NCBI RefSeq assembly: GCF_003352085.1
Contig: NZ_CP025804.1
Span: 372,001-436,000 of the forward strand
DNA from: Sulfitobacter sp. SK012
GTDB lineage: Bacteria > Pseudomonadota > Alphaproteobacteria > Rhodobacterales > Rhodobacteraceae
DNA length: 64,000 nt
Direction: 5' to 3'
Part shown: one piece after another, positions 37,743 through 49,055 of the stretch
How positions within the stretch are numbered: the stretch's first letter is position 1
How the letters are laid out: every line of letters begins with the position of its first letter
Translations under genes and position numbers: made by a program
Notes under the pieces: model-generated
Database searches by the model: none
The model's input: the letters and a program-made list of their open reading frames with translations, nothing else
Told to the model about the DNA's origin: nothing

Positions 37743-38657
37743 ATGGACCTGAACCTTTCCCCCGCACCGGCGGATGATGATCTGATTAAAGATACGACCG
37801 AGGCGTCGTTCATGGCCGATGTGGTCGAAGCATCGCAAACTACGCCGATCATCGTTGATTTCTGGGCACCTTGGTGTGGGCCTTGCAAAACTTTGGGCCC
37901 GCAGTTGGAAGAGGCTGTGCGCGCCGCCAAGGGCGCAGTCAAAATGGTCAAGATCAACGTCGACGAAGCACAGGGTATTGCTGGACAACTACAGATCCAA
38001 TCGATCCCAACGGTTTATGCTTTTCACAAAGGTCAGCCGGTTGATGGGTTCCAAGGAGCCGTCCCGCAGTCCGAAATCAAAGAATTCGTGGAACGCGTTG
38101 TGAAAACCGCTGGTGGTGAAGCTCCCGCTGATACGCTCAATGATGCGGTTGAGGCGGCCGAAGAGATGTTGGCCGAAGGATCTGCAGCTGATGCAGCTCA
38201 GACATTTGCCGCGATACTGGGTGAAGAACCGCTCCACGCTGCGGCCTATGGCGGCATGGTGCGCGCGCATATCGCGACCGGTGATCTGGACCAAGCCGAG
38301 GGTTTGCTGAACGGAGCGCCAATCGAGATCTCAACGTCGCTGGAGCTTGAAGCCGCTCATGCGCAACTGAGCCTTGCTCGTCAGGCTGAAAATGCAGGCC
38401 CCGTAGCCGAGTTGACTGCTGCAGTTGAGGCGGATGAGAACGATCATCAGGCGCGCTATGACTTGGCGCAGGCCTTGTATGCTGAGGGTGAGACTGAAGC
38501 GGCTGTCACGCATTTGCTTGATCTATTTCGGCGCGACCGGGAATGGAACGAAGCCGCTGCCAAGACCCAGCTGTTCACGATTTTTGATGCACTTGGCCCA
38601 ACTGAAAAGGTGGCCTTGGACGGGCGGCGCAAGCTTAGCTCAATGATATTTGCCTGA
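37743..38657 (+). CDS. thioredoxin-TPR protein (CnoX/YbbN-like)
   Basis: A 304-residue protein. The N-terminal thioredoxin domain has an intact WCGPC redox motif (FWAPWCGPC, near residues 40-48) and cis-Pro IPTVYAF. The C-terminal about 170 residues form helical TPR-like repeats. E. coli CnoX/YbbN carries a redox-inactive domain and protects proteins from hypochlorite; here the cysteine pair is intact, so this protein may also reduce disulfides. The start chosen at 37743 has AGGA eight bases upstream; an ATG three codons earlier is possible. Confidence 0.9.
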   Translation: MDLNLSPAPADDDLIKDTTEASFMADVVEASQTTPIIVDFWAPWCGPCKTLGPQLEEAVRAAKGAVKMVKINVDEAQGIAGQLQIQSIPTVYAFHKGQPVDGFQGAVPQSEIKEFVERVVKTAGGEAPADTLNDAVEAAEEMLAEGSAADAAQTFAAILGEEPLHAAAYGGMVRAHIATGDLDQAEGLLNGAPIEISTSLELEAAHAQLSLARQAENAGPVAELTAAVEADENDHQARYDLAQALYAEGETEAAVTHLLDLFRRDREWNEAAAKTQLFTIFDALGPTEKVALDGRRKLSSMIFA

Positions 38658-38684
38658 GGCGAAATCCGCGCTAGGTTGCTTGGA

Positions 38685-39326
38685 ATGATTAAACTTTCCG
38701 AATTACCTGACACGATCCCGATCTTCCCGCTGGGGGGCGCTCTTTTGCTGCCGCGCTCGCGGTTGCCTCTGCACATCTTTGAGCCGAGGTATCTTCAAAT
38801 GATTGAAGACGCTTTGAAAACCTCCGGCCGCATCATTGGCATGGTGCAACCGAATGTGGTGCCGGGCCGCGAAGGGCCGGGCCTGCAGACGATTGGCTGT
38901 GCGGGGCGGATTACCCAATTCTCTGAGACCGAGGATGGCCGTTACATGATCACTCTGGGCGGTGTTTCGCGCTTTCGGGTTCTAGAAGAGGTCGAGGGCT
39001 TTTCGCCTTACCGCCGTTGTAAAATCAGCTGGGATGGGTTTGAGCGAGATTTAGGCGAAGAAGAAGGCGACGCGCAGTTTGATCGCGCTTGGTTCCTCAA
39101 AACCCTGGGCCGATATTTTGATGCGCGCGGGTTGTCGGCGGACTGGGACACGTTGAAAGAGGCCGATGACGAGTTGTTGATCAATTCTTTGTCGATGATG
39201 CTCGATTTTGACCAAGAGGATAAGCAGGCGTTGCTAGAGGCCCCGTCGCTGAGCACGCGGCGCGAGACATTATTGACGTTGATCGAATATGCCATGCGGG
39301 GCGGAGACGGAGACTTGATGCAATGA
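38685..39326 (+). CDS. LON substrate-binding domain protein
   Basis: A 213-residue protein made of the LON N-terminal (PUA-like) domain alone: [26 protein letters not shown], then [14 protein letters not shown]. It lacks the ATPase and protease domains of Lon, as in other small members of this family. The start at the ATG of MIKLSEL is preferred over a TTG nine bases earlier. The stop overlaps the next gene as ATGA. Function is unclear. Confidence 0.9.
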   Translation: MIKLSELPDTIPIFPLGGALLLPRSRLPLHIFEPRYLQMIEDALKTSGRIIGMVQPNVVPGREGPGLQTIGCAGRITQFSETEDGRYMITLGGVSRFRVLEEVEGFSPYRRCKISWDGFERDLGEEEGDAQFDRAWFLKTLGRYFDARGLSADWDTLKEADDELLINSLSMMLDFDQEDKQALLEAPSLSTRRETLLTLIEYAMRGGDGDLMQ

Positions 39327-39508
39327 CAGACAACAGTGTGGAATTCGACCGACGGATGCTGGAGGCGCTGATTTGCCCGCGCACCCAGACCATTTTACGA
39401 TATGACGCCGACAAACAAGAGTTGATCTCAAAGGCGGCCGGGCTCGCGTATCCGATCCGTAATGGCATTCCCGTGATGCTGATCGACGAAGCGCGCGTGC
39501 TCGACTAA
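39323..39508 (+). CDS. Trm112-like protein
   Basis: A 61-residue protein with the Trm112 (UPF0434) pattern: [13 protein letters not shown] near the start and [18 protein letters not shown] at the end. Only one cysteine (ICP) of the usual four zinc ligands is present, as in many proteobacterial members. Trm112 proteins activate methyltransferases. It overlaps the LON-domain gene as ATGA and ends over the stop of the opposing hydroxylase gene. Confidence 0.9.
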   Translation: MTDNSVEFDRRMLEALICPRTQTILRYDADKQELISKAAGLAYPIRNGIPVMLIDEARVLD

Positions 39509-40731
39509 AGCGGCAATCCACGCATCAAGCGCGGCAAGTCACCGTTCAGCCCTGCCGCCTCGCGGATAAATCCACGGCGCAGCCCGGGAAGGGCATTTAT
39601 GACCCCCATGCCAATATCTCGGGCCATTCGAAGAAACGCACTATCGTTTGAAAACAACCTGTTAAAGCTGTCCGTGGCAAGGGCGAGTGCAGTGTTGTCA
39701 AAGCGGCGCCATTCTTGGTAACGCGCAAGGGCCAGCTGGCTACCAATGTCTTCTCCGCGCTGCAGAGCGTCTGCCAGAACCTCTGCCAGTGCTGCAATAT
39801 CGCGAAATCCAGCGTTCAAACCTTGGCCTGCGATGGGGTGAACCCCATGTGCGGCATCGCCAACCAGCGCGACCCGATCTGCAACCATATCATGCGCCAA
39901 CGACAGGCTGAGCGGATAGGTATATCGCGCGCCAGCAAGGTGGATCTCACCCAGAAAATCGCCAAATCGAGGGCGGAGCACGTCAATGTAATCAGCATCC
40001 GGCAGGGCATGAATGCGCGCGGCATTTGCGGCGCTCTCGCTCCACACAATTGAGCTGCGATTTTGCGTCAGCGGTAAGATCGCCAAAGGACCCGGCGGCA
40101 TGAAAAACTGATGCGCGATCCCGTTATGTGGCCGCTCATGCCCCACGGCACAAACCAACGCTGTTTGGGCATAATCCCAGCCTGTCCGTTTGATCCCTGC
40201 GCGAATGCCGGTACCAGAATTTCGCCCGTCCGCCCCAACACAAAGCAGTGCTCGGATCGTTTTGCCGGTGTCTAAGTGTAATGTAACGCCGCCGGTATCA
40301 ACATCTTGAGATAGAACAGTTTTCCCGTTCATCACCGTAATTTCAGCGACGTTAGCGACCGCTTCCATCAGCGCAAGGCGTAGGTGGCGATCCTCGATCA
40401 TATGACCCATCGGACCTTCTTCGATCTCGGCGTGGTCGAAATGCATGAAAAATGGCGACGGTCCGGCACCTGCACGCCCATCCGTGACTTTGATCTCAAG
40501 CATCGGTTGGGCATTGGCCTCGATAGGCTCCCAGATACCCAGCCCTTGCAACATGCGCACTGAGGTCAAAGCAAGCGCGTAAGACCGCCCATCAAATCCG
40601 GCATTTTTTCGCGTTTGCGCTTTGAGGCTGTCGATCAGCGTGACCCGCATGCCCGTCTGCGCGAGCGCCAAAGCCAATGCGGGACCGTTCAGCCCGCCCC
40701 CAACAATTGCAATATCTGTATCATAACCCAT
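39505..40731 (-). CDS. UbiH/UbiF-type FAD-dependent hydroxylase
   Basis: A 408-residue flavin monooxygenase that hydroxylates the ubiquinone ring. Motifs: Rossmann [17 protein letters not shown] near residue 10, the DG motif ([12 protein letters not shown]), and the GD motif with [26 protein letters not shown]. The start is the ATG of MGYDTD; the upstream extension overlaps the opposing amidase leader. Which ring position it acts on (C5, C6 or C8) cannot be told from the sequence. Confidence 0.93.
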   Translation of the reverse strand: MGYDTDIAIVGGGLNGPALALALAQTGMRVTLIDSLKAQTRKNAGFDGRSYALALTSVRMLQGLGIWEPIEANAQPMLEIKVTDGRAGAGPSPFFMHFDHAEIEEGPMGHMIEDRHLRLALMEAVANVAEITVMNGKTVLSQDVDTGGVTLHLDTGKTIRALLCVGADGRNSGTGIRAGIKRTGWDYAQTALVCAVGHERPHNGIAHQFFMPPGPLAILPLTQNRSSIVWSESAANAARIHALPDADYIDVLRPRFGDFLGEIHLAGARYTYPLSLSLAHDMVADRVALVGDAAHGVHPIAGQGLNAGFRDIAALAEVLADALQRGEDIGSQLALARYQEWRRFDNTALALATDSFNRLFSNDSAFLRMARDIGMGVINALPGLRRGFIREAAGLNGDLPRLMRGLPL

Positions 40732-40813
40732 GATCTTCAATAGGGGCGGGGCAGGGGGATTGTCCATGCGGTCAGGCGTCGCTACCGTCACAATGAAACC
40801 GCAGGAGAATTAC

Positions 40814-42148
40814 ATGCAGGAATGGCTGAAAATGACGGCAGCGGCATTGGGCCGAGGTATTGCAGATGGCCGGATCGATGCAGTTGCTCTTTGCCAAACT
40901 TATTTGGATGCCATCGACGCTCATCCATTGCGCGATCGCATCTATACAGTTGTCACAGCAGATCGCGCGCTGGCCGAAGCCAAAGCTGCCGCTAGTCGTG
41001 CACAGTCAGGGCATCGGCTGTCCCCACTGGACGGCGTCCCGATCAGTTGGAAGGACCTGTATGACAGCGCAAACGTTGCTACGGAGGCTGGGTCAAAATT
41101 GCTAACGGGGCGCGTCCCACAGGAGGATGCCGAAGTGCTTGCCACGGCCACTGCTTTGGGACTGGTTTGCCTTGGCAAAGTTCACATGAGCGAGCTTGCT
41201 TTTTCAGGCTTGGGTTATAACCCATCAACGGCCACGCCGCCTTGCGTGAACGACGAAGAGGCAGTCCCGGGGGGGTCATCGTCAGGTTCGGCCGCGTCAG
41301 TCGCATATGGCCTTGCAGCTGCTAGCATCGGCTCGGACACTGGCGGATCGGTGCGCATTCCGTCCGCGTGGAACAATCTGGTGGGTCTAAAAACAACGTC
41401 TGGCCGGGTGTCGCTCAAGGGTGTTGTTCCGCTGGCGGCGAAGTTTGATACTGTTGGACCTCTATGCCGATCGGTCGAAGACGCGGCTTTATTGCTCGCC
41501 GCTCTTGAGGGCAGTAAACCCGCTGATCTCGGCCATAGCACGTTGGAGGGTCGCCATTTTGCTGTCCTAAAAACTGTCGCCATGGACGATTTGCGCGACA
41601 CACCCAAAGCTGCTTTTGAAAGCGCGGTGGATCGGTTGCAAAGTGCAGGTGCGCATATTGACTGGATTGATGTGCCGGCCGTTGCCGAAGCGATGCCGCT
41701 CAGCACTTGTCTTTATACGGTTGAGGCGTTGGGTTTTTGGCGCGATACAATTGAGGCAAAGCCGGACGCGATGTTCGCTGAAATCCGCGATAGGTTTTTT
41801 CTGGGTAAACAATTCTCTGGCCCTGACTACGTCGCGGCTTGGAATGCACTGGAAAAAACGCGGGAGGCCTATGCTCATGCTGTAGCTGGCTATGATGCGG
41901 TTTTGATACCAACCGCTCCGATCTTGCCGCCAAACCTCAAGCGTCTCAACGAAGACCATGACTATTACGTCACTGAAAACCTGCTGGCTTTGCGAAATAC
42001 GCGCATCGGCAACCTAATGGGTCTGTGCGCATTGAGCTTGCCGACGGGAATCGACAGCTGTGGCTTGATGATGATGTGCTCGCCAAACCAAGAGGCGCAG
42101 CTTCTTCGGCTTGGGGTTGCTGCCGAAGAAGCACTCGGGAGACCCTGA
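40814..42148 (+). CDS. amidase (amidase signature family)
   Basis: A 444-residue amidase. The Ser-cisSer-Lys triad lies in VPISWKDLYD (Lys) and GGSSSGSAASVAYGLAAA with the nucleophile in SIGSDTGGSVRIP. It resembles GatA but has no associated gatC/gatB gene, so it is probably an ordinary amidase of unknown substrate. The start is the ATG of MQEWLKM, preceded by GGAG; the longer frame upstream is unsupported. Confidence 0.92.
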   Translation: MQEWLKMTAAALGRGIADGRIDAVALCQTYLDAIDAHPLRDRIYTVVTADRALAEAKAAASRAQSGHRLSPLDGVPISWKDLYDSANVATEAGSKLLTGRVPQEDAEVLATATALGLVCLGKVHMSELAFSGLGYNPSTATPPCVNDEEAVPGGSSSGSAASVAYGLAAASIGSDTGGSVRIPSAWNNLVGLKTTSGRVSLKGVVPLAAKFDTVGPLCRSVEDAALLLAALEGSKPADLGHSTLEGRHFAVLKTVAMDDLRDTPKAAFESAVDRLQSAGAHIDWIDVPAVAEAMPLSTCLYTVEALGFWRDTIEAKPDAMFAEIRDRFFLGKQFSGPDYVAAWNALEKTREAYAHAVAGYDAVLIPTAPILPPNLKRLNEDHDYYVTENLLALRNTRIGNLMGLCALSLPTGIDSCGLMMMCSPNQEAQLLRLGVAAEEALGRP

Positions 42149-42259
42149 CTTAAAAGCCACAAGTCCCTGCGAACCGGTCAGTTTTTCTGGACGAATGCAC
42201 GGCCCTTGGATACCTTGGACGAAACGGGGCGCCTATGATCCCGATCCGAGGCAGTAGTG

Positions 42260-43444
42260 ATGTTGTATCCTGAGCGGTTTTCGAACCTTCCGGCACATGT
42301 GTGGCCGCGTCTACGTGGGTTGTTAGATGCCCATGACGGTGGAGGTACGCCTATTCACATGACCATCGGAGAGCCGAAGCACGCGTTTCCTGCGTGGGTG
42401 ACGGATGTTATTTCCCAGAACGCTTCCGGTTTTAACAGCTACCCGCCCAATGATGGCTCCTCTGAGCTGCGACAGGCGATCACGGCATGGATCAAGCGCC
42501 GCTATGACGTCGAGATGGACCCGGGTAGCGAAGTGATGGCGCTTAACGGCACCCGCGAAGGGCTGTATAATGCGGTTGTCGCGCTTTGCCCGGAAACAAA
42601 GAATGGTGCCCAGCCAGCTATTTTGATGCCCAACCCGTTCTACCCCGTCTATATGATCGCTGCGATTTCGGGTGCGGCAGAGCCGGTTATGGTGCCCGCG
42701 ACCGAAGCGACAGGCCATTTGCCTGATTTCGCCAACGTGCCCGAAGACGTCCTGGAGCGCACAGTTGCGGCCTACATCTGCTCACCGGCGAACCCGCAAG
42801 GGGCGGTCGCCAGCCGGGACTATTGGGCGCGTCTGATCGTATTGGCCGAGAAATATGATTTCTTTATCTTCGCAGATGAATGTTATTCTGAGATTTACCG
42901 CGATGCGGCCCCTGTTGGTGTAATGCAGGTGGCCGACGAAATCGGCACGGACCGCAATCGTATTGTTGCATTTCATTCGCTCAGCAAACGCTCGAACTTG
43001 CCGGGGCTGCGTTCTGGCTTTGTGGCGAGCGGACCTGAGACGATCCGCGAGATCAAGCAACTGCGCAACTACGCTGGCGCGCCTCTGCCACTGCCCCTTC
43101 AAGCGGCTTCGGCGGCTGTATGGAACGACGAGCTGCATGTCCAAGAGAACCGTGCTCTTTATGTCGAGAAGTACGAGATCGCAGATCGCATTTTTGGCAA
43201 TGTGCCGGGCTATAACAGCCCGCAGGCCGGATTTTTTCTGTGGCTGCCTGTTGAAGACGGTGAGGCAGCCGCGCTGAAGCTTTGGCGTGAGACAGGTGTT
43301 CGGGTCCTGCCCGGCGGTTATCTCGCGGAAGACGTAGACGGGGAAAACCCCGGTAACACATACATTAGGGTCGCCATGGTGGCCCCAAAAGACGAGACAG
43401 CACGTGGCCTTCAGGCCATTCGTGACTGTCTTTATCCGGATTGA
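42260..43444 (+). CDS. class I/II aminotransferase (DapC-like)
   Basis: PLP enzyme of 394 residues. It has [63 protein letters not shown], and the PLP lysine in [15 protein letters not shown]. The overall pattern matches N-succinyl-diaminopimelate aminotransferases, so it may act in lysine synthesis with asd (encoded about 38 kb away). The start is the ATG of MLYPERF; a GTG one codon earlier is possible. ftsK follows on the same strand. Confidence 0.88.
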   Translation: MLYPERFSNLPAHVWPRLRGLLDAHDGGGTPIHMTIGEPKHAFPAWVTDVISQNASGFNSYPPNDGSSELRQAITAWIKRRYDVEMDPGSEVMALNGTREGLYNAVVALCPETKNGAQPAILMPNPFYPVYMIAAISGAAEPVMVPATEATGHLPDFANVPEDVLERTVAAYICSPANPQGAVASRDYWARLIVLAEKYDFFIFADECYSEIYRDAAPVGVMQVADEIGTDRNRIVAFHSLSKRSNLPGLRSGFVASGPETIREIKQLRNYAGAPLPLPLQAASAAVWNDELHVQENRALYVEKYEIADRIFGNVPGYNSPQAGFFLWLPVEDGEAAALKLWRETGVRVLPGGYLAEDVDGENPGNTYIRVAMVAPKDETARGLQAIRDCLYPD

Positions 43445-43461
43445 GGCGAGGGAACAAAGCT

Positions 43462-46344
43462 ATGGCATACCAGACGCGCGGACGTGATCCATTGATCGAC
43501 AGCACCATGGCCGAGGCCATTGAAAAACGCGGCAAGGAATTGCTGGGAATTGGGCTGATCGTACTTGGTGTTATGGCCGCAATGATGATCGGCAGCTACA
43601 CGCCGGACGATCCCAACTGGATGTTGTCAACAGACGCACCGGTGCAGAACTGGTTGGGACGTTTGGGGGCCTCAATGGCCGCACCGCTGTTTATGATTGT
43701 TGGCTGGGGTGCTTGGGGTATTGCGGCTGTGCTGTTGGCATGGGGTCTCCGTTTTACGGTGCACAAAGGCCAAGACCGTGCTGTTGGGCGTCTGATTTTT
43801 GCGCCGATCGCGGTTGCTTTGGGTTCTATTTACGCTGCAACGCTGACGCCGGGTCCGGAATGGCTGCAAACGCACAGCTTTGGTCTGGGCGGTCTTTTTG
43901 GTGACACAGTGATGGGTGTTATCCTCACAGTTCTGCCGATTGGGTCTACGTTCACTGTCAAGCTGATGTCCTTTCTGATGGGCATCGGGATTTTGGCACT
44001 CGGCAGTTTTGTTCTTGGGTTTACCCGTGTTGAGTTGTCTCGCATCGGGCGCTTCTTGTTGGTTGGATTGATCATGGCCTACGCGGGTTTGATGTCCGTG
44101 TTGGGGCGTGGTGCTTCGGGTGCCGTGCACGCCGCCCAAAACCTGCAAGCGCGTCAATCAGAGCGTCGTGCTGAAAAGAAAGCTGCAGCAGAGATCGAAT
44201 ATTATGAGCAAAACCAAGATGTTATCCCTCAGGCGGATGGACCTCTGCCCTCGATGCTCCAACCGGTTTCTGAGCCAAAAACCGGGTTACTGGCCCGTAT
44301 GCCGGGGCTTGTGAAACGCCCTGACGCTTTGCCAGAACCTGAGTTGGTTGAAGCTGAGAGCATTGCTTATGTCGATGAAGCTCCCAGTGATGACCGTATC
44401 AAAAGCAAGATTGCCGATGTTATCAAAAGCCGCGTGCGTAGCACCACAGCTGTGCATACGTCCTCGACGGCTCCGCTGACTAAAGGGCGTGGGCGCGGCC
44501 CTGATCCGTTGCTGCTCAACACTGCGCCCCAAGCGTATCTGCGCGCAGAGCCTCCTTTGACCGCGACACCAGCGACTTTGCCGCCAGAACCACCATTGAT
44601 GTCTGCGCCTGAAATGGCAGCGTATGATGATCAGCACGCTTCGTTTGAGGATCATGCTGAACAGGTTTCTTATGAAGAGGCTGCAGAGGTAGTCGAGCTG
44701 CCGCTGATCCCCATGGCCGAACCTCGTAAGGTAGTGCAGCAACCGATCCGCAAGCCGGTGCCACAAAGCCGCAAAGCCCAAGCTGAAGCCCAACCGACGC
44801 TGACCTTTGAAGACACACATCCCGGTTTTGAACTTCCGCCGCTCAACTTGCTGGAAAATTCAATCGAGATTCCACGCCAGCACCTGAGTGATGAGGCATT
44901 GGAAGAAAACGCACGGATGTTGGAAACCGTGCTGGACGATTATGGCGTTAAGGGTGAGATCGTGGCGGTGCGTCCAGGTCCGGTCGTAACGATGTACGAG
45001 CTTGAGCCGGCACCCGGCCTCAAAGCCAGCCGCGTGATTGGTCTAGCGGATGATATTGCACGCTCTATGGCCGCGCTTTCGGCTCGTGTTTCCACGGTGC
45101 CAGGTCGGTCGGTGATCGGCATCGAACTGCCCAACGAGGTGCGCGAAAAAGTCGTCCTGCGCGAAATTCTAGCCGCGCGCGATTTTGGCGACAGCAACAT
45201 GCGTTTGCCGCTTGCCTTGGGCAAAGACATCGGTGGCGATCCTGTCGTGGCCAACCTTGCCAAGATGCCGCATCTGTTGATTGCCGGGACGACGGGTTCA
45301 GGTAAATCGGTGGCAATCAACACCATGATCCTCAGCCTTCTCTACAAGCTGACCCCCGAAGAATGCCGCATGATCATGATCGATCCCAAGATGCTGGAAC
45401 TCAGCGTTTATGACGGCATTCCGCATCTTCTGTCACCGGTTGTGACCGACCCCAAAAAGGCCGTTGTTGCGCTGAAGTGGACGGTAGGCGAGATGGAAGA
45501 GCGGTACCGCAAGATGTCCAAAATGGGCGTGCGTAACATTGAGGGCTATAACGGCCGCGTCCGTGAAGCGCTGTCCAAAGGCGAGATGTTCAGCCGTACG
45601 GTCCAAACTGGTTTCGACGATGATACCGGCGAGCCAATTTTCGAGAGCGAAGAAGATACACCCGTTGCGCTGCCCTATATCGTCGTCATCGTTGACGAGA
45701 TGGCCGACCTAATGATGGTTGCTGGCAAAGAGATCGAAGCTTGCATCCAGCGCTTGGCCCAGATGGCGCGTGCCTCAGGCATTCACTTGATTATGGCGAC
45801 GCAGCGCCCGTCTGTTGATGTTATCACCGGCACGATCAAGGCGAACTTCCCGACGCGGATTTCGTTTCAGGTAACGTCCAAAATCGACAGCCGCACCATC
45901 TTGGGTGAGATGGGTGCCGAACAGCTTCTGGGTATGGGTGACATGCTTTATATGGCTGGTGGGGCCAAGATTACCCGCTGCCATGGCCCGTTTGTGTCCG
46001 ATGAAGAAGTCGAAGAAATCGTGAACCACCTTAAGGCCTACGGTGAGCCGGATTACATCGGCGGCGTGGTTGAAGGCCCCTCCGAGGACAATGAAGCCAG
46101 CATCGATGCGGTGCTTGGATTGGGTGGCAATACTGACGGTGAAGACGCGCTCTATGATACGGCCGTTCAAGTGGTCATCAAGGATCGTAAATGCTCGACC
46201 TCGTATATCCAACGCAAGCTTGCGATCGGATACAACAAGGCCGCGCGTTTGGTGGAACAAATGGAAGACCAAGGGCTTGTGTCTGCGGCAAACCACGTTG
46301 GCAAGCGCGAGATTTTGGTCCCTGAGCAGCAGCAACCTCACTAA
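43462..46344 (+). CDS. ftsK: DNA translocase FtsK
   Basis: Divisome-linked DNA pump, 960 residues. Four membrane segments lie in the first about 210 residues, followed by a 250-residue Pro/Ala-rich linker. The motor domain has Walker A ([14 protein letters not shown]), Walker B ([12 protein letters not shown]) and [13 protein letters not shown]. The C-terminal gamma domain ([29 protein letters not shown]) recognises KOPS-like sites. The start is the ATG of MAYQTRGRD with GAGGGAAC upstream. A terminator follows. Confidence 0.97.
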   Translation: MAYQTRGRDPLIDSTMAEAIEKRGKELLGIGLIVLGVMAAMMIGSYTPDDPNWMLSTDAPVQNWLGRLGASMAAPLFMIVGWGAWGIAAVLLAWGLRFTVHKGQDRAVGRLIFAPIAVALGSIYAATLTPGPEWLQTHSFGLGGLFGDTVMGVILTVLPIGSTFTVKLMSFLMGIGILALGSFVLGFTRVELSRIGRFLLVGLIMAYAGLMSVLGRGASGAVHAAQNLQARQSERRAEKKAAAEIEYYEQNQDVIPQADGPLPSMLQPVSEPKTGLLARMPGLVKRPDALPEPELVEAESIAYVDEAPSDDRIKSKIADVIKSRVRSTTAVHTSSTAPLTKGRGRGPDPLLLNTAPQAYLRAEPPLTATPATLPPEPPLMSAPEMAAYDDQHASFEDHAEQVSYEEAAEVVELPLIPMAEPRKVVQQPIRKPVPQSRKAQAEAQPTLTFEDTHPGFELPPLNLLENSIEIPRQHLSDEALEENARMLETVLDDYGVKGEIVAVRPGPVVTMYELEPAPGLKASRVIGLADDIARSMAALSARVSTVPGRSVIGIELPNEVREKVVLREILAARDFGDSNMRLPLALGKDIGGDPVVANLAKMPHLLIAGTTGSGKSVAINTMILSLLYKLTPEECRMIMIDPKMLELSVYDGIPHLLSPVVTDPKKAVVALKWTVGEMEERYRKMSKMGVRNIEGYNGRVREALSKGEMFSRTVQTGFDDDTGEPIFESEEDTPVALPYIVVIVDEMADLMMVAGKEIEACIQRLAQMARASGIHLIMATQRPSVDVITGTIKANFPTRISFQVTSKIDSRTILGEMGAEQLLGMGDMLYMAGGAKITRCHGPFVSDEEVEEIVNHLKAYGEPDYIGGVVEGPSEDNEASIDAVLGLGGNTDGEDALYDTAVQVVIKDRKCSTSYIQRKLAIGYNKAARLVEQMEDQGLVSAANHVGKREILVPEQQQPH

Positions 46345-46352
46345 ATCGATCT

Positions 46353-46383
46353 AAAAATGGCCTCCAACGCGGGGCCATTTTTT
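46353..46383 (+). terminator. rho-independent terminator of ftsK
   Basis: Stem AAAAATGGCC / GGCCATTTTT with a ten-base loop, T run on the plus strand. The matching A run makes it usable in both directions. Confidence 0.85.
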
Positions 46384-46479
46384 CGCCTACTGAGCGTTTT
46401 TCTGCGCCGTGATATCGCATATCAAAGCATCACGCCTTATGTCTTGGTCAAGCAGATGAATAATCACAGGACCAATTTC

Positions 46480-47082
46480 ATGCGCCTTTTGAAGACTATG
46501 ACCCTGACCGCAGCCCTTGCGTTGGCTGCTTTGCCAGCTTTGGCGCAAAAATTGCCGTTGAGCGATATTTCGACTTACCTGAACGCAATGAAGACGGCGC
46601 AGGGTGATTTTACACAGATCAACGACGATGGCTCGATCAGCACGGGCACCATTTACATAAAACGCCCCGGCAAGGTGCGGTTTGAATACAACGCCCCGGA
46701 ATCTGGATTGGTGGTGGCGGCGAACAACACGGTTGTGATCGCTGATAAGAAGTCCAATCAACCAGCTGAAACCTACCCGCTGAACCGCACGCCGCTTTCG
46801 ATTATCTTGGCCAACAACGTCAACCTTGGACAGGCGCGTATGGTTACAGGGCATAATTTTGACGGGACTGCCACAACGGTCACAGCCCAAGATCCCGATC
46901 ATCCCGAGTATGGCAGTATCCAGATGAAGTTCACCGGCAGCCCGGTTGAGCTGCGTCAGTGGATCATCAATGATGGCAACGGATCACAGACCACCGTTGT
47001 TCTAGGTGACCTGGAAACGGGCGGAAACCTGTCAAACGCGCTCTTTGACACGAACAAGGTAGGCCGGCGCAGCGACCGCTAA
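46480..47082 (+). CDS. lolA: outer membrane lipoprotein chaperone LolA
   Basis: Periplasmic carrier of lipoproteins, 200 residues, with a signal peptide (about 1-22, ending in PALAQ). The LolA beta-sheet core is visible: LNAMKTAQGDFTQINDDGS, GTIYIKRPGKVRFEYN, and LRQWIINDGNGSQTTVVL. The start is the ATG of MRLLKTM after CACAGGACC; the frame runs upstream across the ftsK terminator, which is unsupported. ftsK-lolA is a common order in alphaproteobacteria. Confidence 0.93.
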   Translation: MRLLKTMTLTAALALAALPALAQKLPLSDISTYLNAMKTAQGDFTQINDDGSISTGTIYIKRPGKVRFEYNAPESGLVVAANNTVVIADKKSNQPAETYPLNRTPLSIILANNVNLGQARMVTGHNFDGTATTVTAQDPDHPEYGSIQMKFTGSPVELRQWIINDGNGSQTTVVLGDLETGGNLSNALFDTNKVGRRSDR

Positions 47083-47092
47083 AGTTTAGCGG
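47076..47092. other. palindrome containing both convergent stop codons
   Basis: CCGCTAAAGTTTAGCGG reads the same on both strands around a central base. It contains the lolA stop TAA and the stop of the opposing transglycosylase gene. No T run follows, so a termination role is only possible. Confidence 0.35.
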
Positions 47093-47676
47093 CGCAAACG
47101 GCGACAGCTTGATAGCTGACTTTGATAGAGATCGGATCGCTGATCGACCTTGTTTGCAACGCTCAAAAGCCAGCTCTTGGAGTTATAACTTTTGCGAGCA
47201 TAGCCTGTGTGCCCTTCGTGGTAGGCAAGGTACTGATTGCGTGCGTCCGTTAACGCGATGCCGTTTCGCTGTTGGCTGATGTTCATATACCAACCCATAA
47301 AATCGCTGGCATCGCGGATACGGTCACGTTTGGCCCTGTTGCGGTTTTCCGATTTGCGGTATTCATCCCACGTTGCATCCAACGCTTGACCGTAACCAAA
47401 CGCACTTGATTGCCGACCCATGGGGATTACGCCAAGTACGTATTTAAATGGCGTGCGTGCATCCGCAACGAATTTGCTCTCTTGATGGATCGTCGCCATC
47501 TGGACATGCACTGGCACGCCCCATTTCTTTTCCGTTGCACGGAATGCTTTGTAATAATCAGGGCGCTGTTTGAGAATCGAACAGGCGTTATCAAGCTCCC
47601 GAGGAGCCGAGCCTTGTCCGCCGCCGCAAGATGCGACGAGCAGAACGATAATCATAGCGCGAAGGGACTTGTTCAT
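47086..47676 (-). CDS. lipoprotein with lytic transglycosylase (SLT) domain
   Basis: A 196-residue lipoprotein. Lipobox VASCGG lies near residues 14-19 after a short signal sequence. The SLT-like domain has the catalytic Glu in MATIHQESKF, the SAFGYGQAL segment, and a conserved YLAYHEGHTGYARKSY near the end. It probably cleaves peptidoglycan in the periplasm. It converges on lolA. Confidence 0.88.
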   Translation of the reverse strand: MNKSLRAMIIVLLVASCGGGQGSAPRELDNACSILKQRPDYYKAFRATEKKWGVPVHVQMATIHQESKFVADARTPFKYVLGVIPMGRQSSAFGYGQALDATWDEYRKSENRNRAKRDRIRDASDFMGWYMNISQQRNGIALTDARNQYLAYHEGHTGYARKSYNSKSWLLSVANKVDQRSDLYQSQLSSCRRLRR

Positions 47677-47755
47677 CTGCCTATCGCCTCAATAGTAGTT
47701 TTTTATATTTTGACCGATAATAGCGCATAACTTGCGCGAGGTCACATCACAATTT

Positions 47756-48637
47756 TCACAAAACTGCTGCAAGAAGCAGCGGCAATGCGCCGACGGACAG
47801 CACCGTCGATACAACCACCAAACCTGCTACGGCCTGCGCATCCGCGCCGTATTTTTCTGCAAGCAGATAGGAGGTAACCGCGACGGGCGTGGCCAGTTGC
47901 AAAACGAGAACGCCAAATCCAATTCTGTCTAGGTCAAACAAATGGGCGGCACCCCACCCAACTGTGACACAAAGCACTAACTTGACGGCTGACAAAAGCA
48001 ACGCGCGCCCAATGCCGCCCGAGGACAATCGCGCCAAAGCGACTCCCAGCGTGATTAGCATCATGGGGATCGCCATTTGCCCCAAAAGCTTGAGTGTGTT
48101 GGTCGCAAACACCGGTGTCTGCCAGCCCTGCCACATAAACAATCCGCCCAGAAGGGTGGCCCAGATCAGTGGTTCACGCAGGGCTTTGCCAAAACTCCCA
48201 GTTCCGGCGACCAGCCAAATACCGAAGGTAAAACTCCAGATCACCATGACCGCGAAAACGACGACGGCATAGCTTAGGCCAACTTCGCCAAAGGCAAAGA
48301 GCGCCAGTGGCAATCCAAGGTTGCCAGTGTTGCCGAAGATGAGCGGGGCTAAATACGTTCGCCGGTCCAGCCCCACGCAAAAAACGAGCACGGCAGCGAG
48401 CACTGATACTGCGCCATAAGCGGCCAAACTTGCCAGCGAAAGAGCGGCCAAAGCGTCGGGGGTGATCTGCGTTTGCATTAATGAAACAAAAATCAAGCAG
48501 GGCACCGATAGGGTCATGGCCAGTTTGGTCACGAACTCGATGCGGTATTCGAAGCCAAATTTTACCCAGCAAAAACCAATACCTGCCAATAAAAAGACCG
48601 GGGCCACTATTTCTAAGACCAGCAGTGTCAAGTTCAC
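47756..48637 (-). CDS. AEC (auxin efflux carrier) family transporter
   Basis: A 293-residue membrane protein with about ten hydrophobic segments. The conserved family pattern occurs in the N-terminal half (FVTKLAMTLSVPCLIFVSL, FGNTGNLGLPLALFAFGE) and the C-terminal half (LQLATPVAVTSYLLAEKYG). The start appears to be GTG with AAAGGAAAC upstream. Substrate unknown; bacterial members transport malate and other anions. Confidence 0.9.
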   Translation of the reverse strand: MNLTLLVLEIVAPVFLLAGIGFCWVKFGFEYRIEFVTKLAMTLSVPCLIFVSLMQTQITPDALAALSLASLAAYGAVSVLAAVLVFCVGLDRRTYLAPLIFGNTGNLGLPLALFAFGEVGLSYAVVVFAVMVIWSFTFGIWLVAGTGSFGKALREPLIWATLLGGLFMWQGWQTPVFATNTLKLLGQMAIPMMLITLGVALARLSSGGIGRALLLSAVKLVLCVTVGWGAAHLFDLDRIGFGVLVLQLATPVAVTSYLLAEKYGADAQAVAGLVVVSTVLSVGALPLLLAAVL

Positions 48638-48718
48638 AGACTGTTTCCTTTGGGTTGCTGTCTATCGATGGACAAAATCCCCTTGTTTCGGCTAAGAACG
48701 AGGGGTAGGGGCTGCGGA

Positions 48719-49048
48719 ATGATGTTGAGAACACGAGCAAAATATCATCTGGGCCAAGTGGTCCGGCATAAAAAGCACCCTTTCAGAGGGGTGATTTTTG
48801 ACGTCGACCCCGAATTCGCGAATACCGAAGAATGGTATGAATCGATTCCCGAGGAAAGCCGCCCCATCAAAGGTCAGCCGTTTTACCATTTGTTGGCTGA
48901 AAACGATCAAAGCTACTACGTGGCCTATGTGTCTGAGCAAAATTTGATCGCGGATTACTCCGGAGAACCGGTGGATCATCCTGATATCCCCGATCTTTTT
49001 GGCCCCTTTACTGACGGGTCCTATCCGCTGCATTTCCAGCTGAATTGA
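48719..49048 (+). CDS. hspQ: heat shock protein HspQ
   Basis: A 109-residue protein of the YccV/HspQ type: KYHLGQVVRHKKHPFRGVIFDVDPEF near residues 8-33 and ENDQSYYVAYVSEQNL near 62-77. In E. coli HspQ adapts proteolysis by Lon and was first found as a DNA-binding protein (YccV). The start is the first of two adjacent ATGs after GGGG; the longer frame is unsupported. It converges on the gamma-glutamyltransferase gene, seven bases away. Confidence 0.92.
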   Translation: MMLRTRAKYHLGQVVRHKKHPFRGVIFDVDPEFANTEEWYESIPEESRPIKGQPFYHLLAENDQSYYVAYVSEQNLIADYSGEPVDHPDIPDLFGPFTDGSYPLHFQLN

Positions 49049-49055
49049 CGCGCGC